A stretch of DNA of 64,000 bases from CAVQFB01 sp963711675 (GTDB lineage Bacteria > Acidobacteriota > Terriglobia > Terriglobales > Acidobacteriaceae): positions 167,310 to 231,309 of the forward strand of contig CAVQFB010000010.1 of assembly GCA_963711675.1 (NCBI GenBank), in the 5' to 3' direction. The notes beneath the pieces are model-generated. The model had not been told where the DNA came from and did no database searches. It saw only the letters and a program-made list of their open reading frames with translations. Shown here in pieces: positions 27,174 to 35,647 of the stretch; within the stretch, counting starts at the first letter, position 1; each line of letters starts with the position of its first letter. The position numbers and the translations under genes are program-made.

Positions 27174-27571
27174 AACGCTTTCCCCATCGTTTTTTCGATT
27201 ACTGAAATGAACTGCTGTACACGAAATGGCTTCTCCACACAGGGAGCGCCGGTTTTTTGCAATATGGCCACCGTTTCCTCATTGGCGATATCGCCGGTGA
27301 TGAAGACAATCTTCGAAACCAGCTCCGGCCGGTTCTTCGCGATCCAGGCATGCACATCAGCACCGTCCACACCGCCCGGAGTGCGCATGTCAGAAACCAC
27401 CCCCAGAAACTGTCCGTTCTGGAGCAGACGCAACGCCTCCACACCAGACGCCACCCCGACGACCGAGTACCCGTTGCGCTCCAGCGAGGCGCGCACATAA
27501 GCCATCACTCCCTCTTCGTCCTCGATTAGCAGCACTGGAAGCAGTGCCGGTTGCGTAGCAGGTTGATTCAT
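27170..27571 (-). CDS. single-domain response regulator (receiver)
   Basis: 133 residues: LPVLLIEDEEGVMAYVR (acidic pocket), VVSDMRTPGGVDG (phospho-Asp), IVFITGD and CVEKPFRVQQF (Lys). Only a receiver domain, so it acts by protein contact or as a phosphate sink. It lies between the giant sensor kinase and the NtrC-type regulator, with four-base overlaps on both sides, which argues for a phosphorelay or competing branch. Confidence 0.9.
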   Translation of the reverse strand: MNQPATQPALLPVLLIEDEEGVMAYVRASLERNGYSVVGVASGVEALRLLQNGQFLGVVSDMRTPGGVDGADVHAWIAKNRPELVSKIVFITGDIANEETVAILQKTGAPCVEKPFRVQQFISVIEKTMGKAL

Positions 27572-30500
27572 GGAATGACTCCGGCAGCGGCCGACACGCT
27601 GGCCGTTTCTGAAATCGCGGGGAGGCGAACCACAAACGTGGCCCCCTCAGTCCCGGCGTTGTTGTGGCACAGGATTTCCCCCCCATGCTCGTGAACGATG
27701 CCATAACAGATGCTGAGCCCCAGACCGGTGCCTTTTCCCACTTCTTTGGTGGTGAAGAACGGATCGAAAATCCGTTCGGGATAAGCGATACCGTGCCCGT
27801 TGTCGCGGAACGATACTTCCACCACGTTGCCCACACTCGCCGTCATGATTTCAATCCGCGCCGGACGTCCGGCCACGCGCACGGCGTCATACGCGTTGTT
27901 AATGATGTTCAGAAAGACCTGCTGCAGCTGATGCGAATCTCCGATCACGTGCGGCAGGTTCTCATCGAGAAGCTCCACCACATCGACGCCGTGACTGTTG
28001 AAGTCATAGGCACGCAGTTGGACCGTACGCCGCAGGATGGTGTTGACCTGCACCGGCTTGCGCTGTGGTGGCATCTGTCGCGCAAAGCTGAGCAGGTTCT
28101 GCACAATCTGCTTGGTACGCTGCGCCTCCTGCAGAATCACCCTCAGGTCTTTACGCGCTGTCTCCGGCAGTTCCGCATTCTCCAGAAGCAAGTCCGCAAA
28201 TCCCAGAATGGCAGTTAGCGGATTATTCACTTCGTGCGCGACACCAGAGACCAACTGCCCCACAGCCGCCATCTTTTCCGCGTGCATGAGCTTCGACTGC
28301 AGCATGGCGGAATCGGTGATGTCGGTCATAACCACCACAATGCTCGTAACAATTCCCTGCTCGTCACGCATCGGGCTCAGGTTGACCGAGAATTGCCCGA
28401 AGCGCCCGTCTCCGCGCATCACCTGAAGGTCCAGATTGTCCACTTGATGGCCTGCAATCGTTGCCGCCAGCGCATCGCTGAGCACCTGGCGCCGGGCCGC
28501 CGGTACCATCTCGACCAGCGGTTTCCCTAGCAACTGCTTCTGTTCGTATCCGGCATCGAACCACCGGCGGTTGGCGTAGCTGATCAGACCTGCCGTGTCG
28601 GCCACCAGGATGAGGCTCTGCGTATTGTTCAGAATCTTGCTGGAGAAATCCCGTTCCCGCTGCAGTTCGGCCTGGAAACTCTTCAACCCGGTGACATCGA
28701 GCATTAATCCGCGATACTGCAGCACCTTCCCCTGCGCATCGGGGACAGCAAAAGCGTTGATCAGTACATGAACCGGCGATCCGTCCTTGCGGCGCAGGGT
28801 TTCTTCGTGGTTGCGCAACATTCCATGGCGCTGCATCAACTCCGCCAGATGCTGGCGCGCTTCCGAGGAAAAGTGCATCTGGCTGGAAACATCCGTGTGC
28901 AGCAGTTCATCCCGGCTTTGGTAGCCCAGCATGCGCACCATGGCATCGTTCACTTCCACGAAGCGGCCTTCCGGCGTCGAAAAGAACAGCCCTTCCTGGA
29001 TGTTGTCGAAAAGTTCGCGATAGCGTCGCTCGGCTTCGCGGCGGTCCGTAATGTCTTTCAGGACGTGAATCGTCTGCAGGCTTTCGTTATTCGCGCCGTG
29101 AATGCGCGAGGTCGAAACCAGGTAGGTGCGCTCCAGCACCGGATGTACATATTCGTCAGTCGTATCCCCACTTCGGCAGAAAGGACACGAGTGAGGAGGA
29201 GCGTTCGCGGTCAGCGCCAGCAAGGCGCGCATGCTCAGACCCACCAGCTCTTTGGGCACTACTCCGATGAACTCCGCCAGAGACCGGTTCACCCGCAGAA
29301 CGTTGTGGCTCTCATCGTGGACCACGATGAAATCCGTGATGGCATCAAAAATCTCCATCCAGTGCCGGTTGGCCTGCTCCATACGGCTGAACAAACGCGC
29401 ATTCTCGAGAGCTACCGAAGCATGCCCCGCAATTGCCTGCAGGAGTTGCTCATCTTCGTCGCTGAGACTCTGCTCCCGGTCCGCCAGGCATAGCACTCCG
29501 ACCAATTCGCCCGTGGTCCCCGGCAATCGCAAGAGTATGCAGTTTGTCCAACCCACGGTCGTCGTCAGCGAAGTTGGAAACGCATCAGCCGCTTCCAAAG
29601 AAATGATTGGCTCGCTACGTTGCTGAATAATCTGTGTGACCGCCCGGCTGAATCCCTGAAGAACAGCCGGGTCTTGTACCGTTTCGCCCGAACTAGTCCG
29701 CAGTACGACAGTCTCCAGCTTCGAGTCTTGAGACAACGCCAGCGCTGCCCCCTTGGCCGACATCATCTCCGCAGCCTTGGTGGTGAAGCTTCCCGCAAAG
29801 TCCGGCAGGCGCAGCAGCGTGCTCAATTGCAGAGCCAGTCCCATCAGTGCTTCTGCGCGCTTGCGATGCAACTCAGAAAGATGTAGGTTCCGCGTTACTT
29901 CCAACGCGACTGCCACCTGTGCGGCCAGCGCTTTCGCCCGCCGGATATCCTCCGGAGAGATTCCGGCCCGATCCAGGCGGTCCAATACACCGAACATCCC
30001 CAAAACCTGGCCGTCTGAACTGAGCAGCGGAACCGCAAGAATCTGGCGCACCTGGTATTTGGCAACCTGTTCCAGATTCGCGCCCCGCACCTGGTTGGGA
30101 TCGTCCGTCCAGAACACCTCGCGATTGAGCAGCGCCCGGCTCGCCACACCTTCAGGAAAAGGAACGTCCACCCTCTGCGCCTTTCCCTGTTCCGCTCCCC
30201 AGCGCACCTGGAAGGCTCCCGCTTCATGCAACGCGATGAAGCACCTTCCAAAACCGAGAAAATCAGCCGCTCGGACAACCAGCGCCTGCATGAACTGATC
30301 CTGGTTGCCGATTGAATTCAGCTCTGACGAAATTTCCAGCAACTGATGTAGTTCATGAGCCTGGGCCTGAGCAGTCCTGTACAGATCCAGTTTGGCGATC
30401 GCCATTGCTCCAAAGCCGGCTACAGCGGCCACCAGCGTTTTCTCTTCCGCAGTAAACGAGCTTTCCTGGCGGGGATAAACGAGTATCGCGCCTTGCGTTG

Positions 30501-31407
30501 CACTAGTCCGGAAAGGAGCGACAACCAATCGGCCGGCAGGAGCGAGATCTCCCAGGGCGTAAGAACCCGGATCGATCGTCACCGTGATCGGCCCTCCCGC
30601 AGCCACTGCGCGTGCCGCCAGGTCTGCGCTGAACCGAAGTGCAGTGCGATCGTGCCGCGAGCGCACCGAGTTCGCTTGCTGCGGCGTCTCGGCTGCCACC
30701 GCCCGCAATTCAAACGGACCATCCTGGCCCAGAAGGACGCAGACCAGTCGCGTATCCAGCAGCACTCGAACCTGTTCCGCCAGCAACTCGAGGACAGCTG
30801 ATAGGTCGGTCGCTCCGTTCAGCACCCGAGCCACCTCCGCCAGGATTTCGGCTCGCCGCTGTTCCGTCCGCGCAACCTGGGTTAGTCGGGTCGCTTCCAG
30901 AAGACTTCCCAGTTGGCTGGCTAGAATCGCTGCCTTGATCGCCAGATCGTCGTTGAAGAATCCGGGCACCGAATCGTGCAGAAACGCGACCGCTCCAATC
31001 GTTTCATTCGAGACCACTAGCGGAGCGGCCATCAGTGCCTGGGCATGGAATTTTCCCGCCAGCGGGTACCGGGAGGCGTCAAGGTCGTTCACGTACAGCG
31101 CGCGCCGTTGTCGTATGGCTTCTTTGACCACCGCACTCTCGCCAGGCTTCAGGCTGGTTCCTCGAAATTGGTCCGCCATCAGCCCATCGGCCGCCCAGCC
31201 AACAAGTTCCTCGGGCGCAATCAAACGCCAGAAATAGACTCCGGCACACGGAAAGAACTCCCGGGTCTCCCGGCAGAAAAGCGCAATCAGAGAAGCGCCG
31301 TCGATACCGCGGGCCGCGGCATCGGAAATTCGCAGCAGGAGTTTCTGGAAAGCCTCGTCGGAATGAGGAGCGACCCCTTCGATCAGGGTCGGGTTTCCGG
31401 CTCGCAT
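27568..31407 (-). CDS. multi-sensor histidine kinase (GAF and PAS domains)
   Basis: 1279 residues, cytoplasmic (no TM seen). Approximate order: four GAF-like domains (about 20-170, 190-345, 365-520, 530-690), PAS domains (about 700-800, 820-940, 945-1060; one with the extra PFCRSGDTTDEY insert), then HisKA (VSGVAHEVNNPLTAILGFAD) and HATPase (VFLNIINNAYDAV, FRDNGHGIAYPERIFDPFF, GTGLGLSICYGIVHEHGG). The HEVNNPLT H-box is of the NtrB type, fitting the sigma-54 activator two genes on. Four-base overlap with the lone receiver. The ligands sensed by the GAF domains cannot be read from sequence. Confidence 0.94.
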   Translation of the reverse strand: MRAGNPTLIEGVAPHSDEAFQKLLLRISDAAARGIDGASLIALFCRETREFFPCAGVYFWRLIAPEELVGWAADGLMADQFRGTSLKPGESAVVKEAIRQRRALYVNDLDASRYPLAGKFHAQALMAAPLVVSNETIGAVAFLHDSVPGFFNDDLAIKAAILASQLGSLLEATRLTQVARTEQRRAEILAEVARVLNGATDLSAVLELLAEQVRVLLDTRLVCVLLGQDGPFELRAVAAETPQQANSVRSRHDRTALRFSADLAARAVAAGGPITVTIDPGSYALGDLAPAGRLVVAPFRTSATQGAILVYPRQESSFTAEEKTLVAAVAGFGAMAIAKLDLYRTAQAQAHELHQLLEISSELNSIGNQDQFMQALVVRAADFLGFGRCFIALHEAGAFQVRWGAEQGKAQRVDVPFPEGVASRALLNREVFWTDDPNQVRGANLEQVAKYQVRQILAVPLLSSDGQVLGMFGVLDRLDRAGISPEDIRRAKALAAQVAVALEVTRNLHLSELHRKRAEALMGLALQLSTLLRLPDFAGSFTTKAAEMMSAKGAALALSQDSKLETVVLRTSSGETVQDPAVLQGFSRAVTQIIQQRSEPIISLEAADAFPTSLTTTVGWTNCILLRLPGTTGELVGVLCLADREQSLSDEDEQLLQAIAGHASVALENARLFSRMEQANRHWMEIFDAITDFIVVHDESHNVLRVNRSLAEFIGVVPKELVGLSMRALLALTANAPPHSCPFCRSGDTTDEYVHPVLERTYLVSTSRIHGANNESLQTIHVLKDITDRREAERRYRELFDNIQEGLFFSTPEGRFVEVNDAMVRMLGYQSRDELLHTDVSSQMHFSSEARQHLAELMQRHGMLRNHEETLRRKDGSPVHVLINAFAVPDAQGKVLQYRGLMLDVTGLKSFQAELQRERDFSSKILNNTQSLILVADTAGLISYANRRWFDAGYEQKQLLGKPLVEMVPAARRQVLSDALAATIAGHQVDNLDLQVMRGDGRFGQFSVNLSPMRDEQGIVTSIVVVMTDITDSAMLQSKLMHAEKMAAVGQLVSGVAHEVNNPLTAILGFADLLLENAELPETARKDLRVILQEAQRTKQIVQNLLSFARQMPPQRKPVQVNTILRRTVQLRAYDFNSHGVDVVELLDENLPHVIGDSHQLQQVFLNIINNAYDAVRVAGRPARIEIMTASVGNVVEVSFRDNGHGIAYPERIFDPFFTTKEVGKGTGLGLSICYGIVHEHGGEILCHNNAGTEGATFVVRLPAISETASVSAAAGVIP

Positions 31408-31772
31408 CGTCAGAACGCTACCGCCTGTCCTTCGGCCATACTTTTACAAGTGGTTGAATATATTAGAAAACTAGCCCCCAATCTCATTTTGAGTCAAGCA
31501 AATTAGCGGCAGGGTGTCTAGCTGTGAAACGCCCGTAATCCAGCGATTCCAGCGATTGCTATCGTCTCACCTTGAGAGCAACGACGCTCGCCCGCAACTG
31601 TTCTGAGACTCCACCTTACGATCGCGGCTATCGCTCCGTGTCGCGACCCTGTGCAATCGACTCCCACGAGGCGACTTACAGCCAATTACGTCCGTAACTG
31701 TTCCTTCCGTAAGCATGGTATCCGCGATGCACCTGTCGGGTTACGATTCAGTTGTATTTCGGAGGAGGAACT
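31408..31772. other. divergent intergenic region between sensor kinase and TonB-C gene
   Basis: About 365 bases with no gene. It must contain promoters for both directions. On the minus strand a TTGACT box occurs at about 31491-31496, but a matching -10 is poor. The plus-strand end has a strong GGAGGAGG ribosome-binding site at 31761. Confidence 0.45.
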
Positions 31773-32126
31773 GTGTTTCGACGAGCCATGCGGTGCTGCT
31801 TAGCTCTCGGTCTGATGACCGCGGCAGCAAGCACGACCTTGCTCAATCCCATGCCGGTAGTGGCCCAGCAGGAAGAATTGACCCGCAAACCGAAAAGCAA
31901 GGTTCAGCCCATGTACCCGGATCTGGCCAGGCGAATGAGCATAACGGGGGTGGTGAAAATTCAGGTCGTGGTGGCGCCCAACGGCACCATCAAGACCACC
32001 AAGGTGGTGGGCGGCCATCCCGTCCTCGCCAACGCGGCCATCGATGCATTGAAGAAGTGGCGGTTTGAGCCGGCTTCCGACGAGACAACGGGAGTCGTTG
32101 AGTTCAAGTTCGAGTCTCCAAACTAG
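31773..32126 (+). CDS. secreted TonB C-terminal domain protein
   Basis: 117 residues: signal peptide (MRCCLALGLMTAAAS) ending near VVAQ, then one TonB C-terminal domain (PMYPDLARRMSITGVVKIQ, GTIKTTKVVGGHPVLANAAI, KKWRFEPA). Unlike true TonB there is no long Pro-rich arm, and the N-terminus looks cleavable rather than an anchor. GTG start with a GGAGGAGG site. It is 65 bases upstream of a chemoreceptor gene and probably in the same operon; it may be a periplasmic partner of the receptor. Confidence 0.85.
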   Translation: MFRRAMRCCLALGLMTAAASTTLLNPMPVVAQQEELTRKPKSKVQPMYPDLARRMSITGVVKIQVVVAPNGTIKTTKVVGGHPVLANAAIDALKKWRFEPASDETTGVVEFKFESPN

Positions 32127-32191
32127 CAGAGCAAATCTCAGTCGGAGGATCCGGGAAGCACTGGACCAGCGGCAGGGATGGAGCAACAGCA

Positions 32192-34199
32192 ATGTCTATT
32201 GGCAAGAAACTTTATCTCGGCTTCGGCGGCGTCCTTTCGAGCGTCGTCATTCTGTTCATCATTAACTACGTCGCTGTCCAGCGCGAGCACGGCGCCAAGG
32301 CGGCTGCCGCCGCGTCGTTGGAAATGGCAGAGGCTACGGACTCGGCGAAATTCCAGATGATGCAGAATCGCCTCTACCTGAGCAACTATCTGCTCAGCGG
32401 TGACACCCGCGAGGTCGATCGCATGAACGATGGCCTCCGCCTGCTCAATGACAGGCTGCAGAAGGCCGAGTCATTGGCGATTTCCGAACAGCAAAAGTCC
32501 GCGCTTCAGAAGGTTCAGCAGCAGGAACAAAGCTGGGCGCGCGAGTTCGCCGCACCCTTGGCCGAGAAGCGCAAGGACGTCGACGCCGGCAACGCTACTG
32601 TCGCCGAACTCCAGATCTTCTATTTGCAAAAGGACGCTTCCTCCTGGGTAAAGAACTCCGCCGAGTATCTCGACCAGGTCGACCAGGAAAACACGAAAAT
32701 CGTCAACGAGAAGCGGAAGTCTGACGAAGCTTCGTCCACCGGCACCATTGTGGTCGCTTTCTTTGCCACGCTGTTCGCCCTGGCCCTGGGCAGCGTGATT
32801 GCTTACCTGACTTCGAATTCCATCACTCAGCCCCTCAGCGCTCTGATGACCGTAGCGCAGCAGATCGGCAACACCGGCGATCTGGACCACAACATCGACA
32901 TTCGGCGCCACGACGAAGTCGGAGAACTGGCTCGCACCTTCAACAACATGGTCATTTACCTGAAGGAGATGGCGAGTATTTCCGAAGCCATCGCGGGTGG
33001 CGATCTCACCGTCCAGGCCGTGCCCCGTTCCAAGAACGACACCTTGGGCAACGCCTTTGCCCGCATGATCGAAGGTTTGCGCAGCATGGTGCGAAATGTG
33101 CGTGACGCCTCGTCGCAGGTGGCGAGCGCGTCCAGTCAGGTAGCGGGCGCATCCGACGAGTCCGCAAAGATCAGCCTGCAGGCATCTTCCGCCATCGACG
33201 AGGTCACCAGCACCATGCACGAGATGAGCGTCAACGTGCAGAACATGGTGAAAAGCACGCAGGTCCAGGCATCGAGCGTGAGCGAGACCTCGGCCTCCAT
33301 CGATCAGATGGTGGCCTCCATTCAGCGCGTCGCCGACACCGCAAAAGTTCTGCTCGATATTTCCAACCGGTCGCGCGAAGAAGTGCACAGCGGCATAGGC
33401 ACCATGGAGAAGGCCACCGACGGACTGAACAAAATCAACAACACCATCCAATCCTCCGGAGCAATCATCGACGCTCTCGGCACACCGCGCCGACGACATC
33501 GGAAAGATCATCGAAGTCATCGACGACCTGGCGGAGCAGACCAACCTGCTCGCTCTCAACGCCGCCATTGAAGCAGCTCGCGCCGGTGAACACGGCCTGG
33601 GCTTCGCGGTGGTTGCCGACGAAGTCCGAAAGCTGGCGGAAAAATCTGCCCAATCCACCAAGGAAATTTCCGAGCTTATCCAGAGCATTCAGAAGGAAGC
33701 CCGCAAAGCCGTCGAGAACATGGATCAGAGCACGAGCATCGTAAACGAGGGTTTGGACCTCGGTCAGGAACTGAACACTGCGCTTCGCAAGATTTCCAAC
33801 GTGGTGACCGAGGTCTACAAGTTCGCCCAGGAGATCGGCGCCGCCACCAACGAGCAGTCGCACGGTTCTTCGCAAATCGCCCGCGCGACCACGCGCCTCA
33901 ACGAAATTACCCACGAAATCAATTCCGCAGTGGAAGAGCAGGCATCCGGTGCGCAAGCCGTCGTCAAAGCGATGGAGCGCATGCGGGAACTGACCCAGCA
34001 GTCCACGTCCGGTTCCACCGAACTGGCCGCCTCCGCGGAGCAGATGTCGAAGATGTCGCGCGATCTGCTGAACTCCATGGATCGCTTCGCCCTGCGTCAG
34101 GCCGACGCTCTTCGCCCTGCCCCACGCGACGACAAATCCCCGAGCGGGCCTGGCGCGCCACGCGGCCGCAGGCGCCAACGACTGAACCCGGAGCTGAGC
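32192..34199 (+). CDS. methyl-accepting chemotaxis protein, frameshifted
   Basis: Transmembrane chemoreceptor. TM1 (FGGVLSSVVILFIINYVAV), a periplasmic four-helix-type sensor (to about 180), TM2 (IVVAFFATLFALALGSVIAY), a HAMP domain, then the signalling coiled coil. After residue 430 the frame breaks: one extra base near 33482 separates IIDALG from HRADDIGKIIE; restoring it yields the usual hairpin tip (DDLAEQTNLLALNAAIEAA, then RAGEHGLGFAVVADEVRKL). The tail runs without a stop into the CheW start, so receptor and CheW may be one polypeptide. A probable sequencing error, otherwise a dead receptor. Confidence 0.85.
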
Positions 34200-34709
34200 A
34201 TGAGTCGTGAAGTCCACATTGTCGGCTTCCAGGTGGGTCGCGAAACCTACGGCGTGCCCATCACTTCCTTGCATGAGATTGTCCGCGTCCCGGAAATTAC
34301 AGCGGTGCCGGATGCACCGGGTTATCTCGAGGGCGTCATCAATCTGCGCGGAAAGATCGTCTCCGTCATTGACCTGCGGAAGCGGTTCGGTGACAAGCAG
34401 GCGGTCTCGAATCGCCGCAACCGGATCTTGGTCGTCGAGCACAACTCGCGGCTCTCCGGGCTCATTGTCGACTCCGCTTCCGAGGTGCTGAAGATCCCGG
34501 CTTCGGAGATCGAGCCCGCCCCGGCCGTATTCCAGGAGAACGGTTTCAACTGCGTCACCGGCCTCGGCAAGTACAACGGACGGCTGATTGTTCTGCTCGA
34601 CATGAACAAGTTGCTGGCTAACGATGGCAGCGGCCAGAAAAGTGAAGTGGGCGAGAGTAAGAGTCAGGGAGCGGCCAGACCCGAAGTCCGGGCGAGCGTC
34701 GCAAAGTAG
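34200..34709 (+). CDS. cheW: chemotaxis coupling protein CheW
   Basis: 169 residues: two-lobed SH3-like CheW fold seen in IVGFQVGRETYGVPITSLH, VPDAPGYLEGVINLRGKIV, VIDLRKRFG and CVTGLGKYNGRLIVLLDM. It links the receptor to CheA. ATG 34200 has a GGAG site six bases upstream and MSREV is a typical CheW start, so independent translation is likely, yet the frame is open into the preceding receptor sequence (...RRRQRLNPEL). The C-terminal 25 residues (GSGQKSEVGESKSQ) are a charged tail. Confidence 0.92.
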   Translation: MSREVHIVGFQVGRETYGVPITSLHEIVRVPEITAVPDAPGYLEGVINLRGKIVSVIDLRKRFGDKQAVSNRRNRILVVEHNSRLSGLIVDSASEVLKIPASEIEPAPAVFQENGFNCVTGLGKYNGRLIVLLDMNKLLANDGSGQKSEVGESKSQGAARPEVRASVAK

Positions 34710-34735
34710 CGTCCAGAAAGAGAACGGACAACCCT

Positions 34736-35647
34736 ATGAGTTCACCAGCACCAGCACCAGCGCCGGCCCTTACGGAAGCGGAGTTGAAGCTTCTGCAGGC
34801 GCTCGTCTATCAGGAATGCGGCATGTACTTCGACGAACGGCGCAATCACTTCCTGCAGGACCGCTTGATGCGCCGCCTGAAGGAGTGCCGTCTCGACTCC
34901 TTCTACAGCTATTACCGCCTCCTGATCAGCAGCGAAGGCAAAGAAGAACTCGGACGTTTGCTGGAGAATCTCACCGTCAACGAGACCAGCTTCTTTCGCA
35001 ACAAAGCACAGGTCGACCTCTTCCATAAGTATGTGCTCGACGAGATTCTGCGCCGCAAGCAGGAGCGGCGAGACTACCACCTGCGCATCTGGAGCGCGGG
35101 ATGCTCCACGGGACAGGAACCTTACACGCTGGCTATGCTGGTGGCAGACGGCCTTGCCTATTACTACCTGCGCAATCCTCTTCCCTATGAAAGCCCGTTA
35201 CCCAAGCCTCTGATCCCTCCGCCGTGGAAGGTCGAAATTATCGCCAGCGACATCAGCTACTCGGTCCTGCGCGCCGGACAGGAGGCGATTTACACCGAAT
35301 CCCAAATGGCGTCGGTCGACTACTGTTACCGGCTTCGTTACTTCGACAAGCTCGGAGAACGCTACGCGGTCAAGAAAGCGCTCAAGGAGATCGTCCACTT
35401 CGACTTCCACAATCTCAAAACCGAGTATCTGCCGCAGCGGAATGATGTGATCTTCTGCCGCAACGTAATGATTTATTTCGACGAGCCCGAGCAGAAGCGC
35501 CTGATCGACAAGTTTTACCGCTGCCTGAATCCCGACGGGTTTCTGTTTGTGGGCCACGCCGAGAGTCTGCTCGGTCTGACCGACCGTTTCCAGATGCTGC
35601 ACCGCAATAGCGGAACTGCGTATCAACGAGTTGAGGTGAAGCTTTGA
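34736..35647 (+). CDS. cheR: chemotaxis methyltransferase CheR
   Basis: 303 residues. N-terminal helical domain (RRNHFLQDRLMRRLKE, VNETSFFRNKAQVD) and SAM domain with IWSAGCSTGQEPYTLAM, IIASDISYSVL, VIFCRNVMIYFDE and LFVGHAESL. It methylates receptor glutamates to drive adaptation, opposed by CheB downstream. An insert of about 15 residues (YLRNPLPYESPLPKPLIP) between motif I and the acidic loop is longer than usual. The TTG start of cheA overlaps its stop. Confidence 0.95.
   Translation: MSSPAPAPAPALTEAELKLLQALVYQECGMYFDERRNHFLQDRLMRRLKECRLDSFYSYYRLLISSEGKEELGRLLENLTVNETSFFRNKAQVDLFHKYVLDEILRRKQERRDYHLRIWSAGCSTGQEPYTLAMLVADGLAYYYLRNPLPYESPLPKPLIPPPWKVEIIASDISYSVLRAGQEAIYTESQMASVDYCYRLRYFDKLGERYAVKKALKEIVHFDFHNLKTEYLPQRNDVIFCRNVMIYFDEPEQKRLIDKFYRCLNPDGFLFVGHAESLLGLTDRFQMLHRNSGTAYQRVEVKL

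Noticed and set aside
32471..34442. long minus-strand frames opposite the chemoreceptor
   Set aside because: Shadow of GC-rich third positions; the receptor and CheW motifs are clear on the plus strand.
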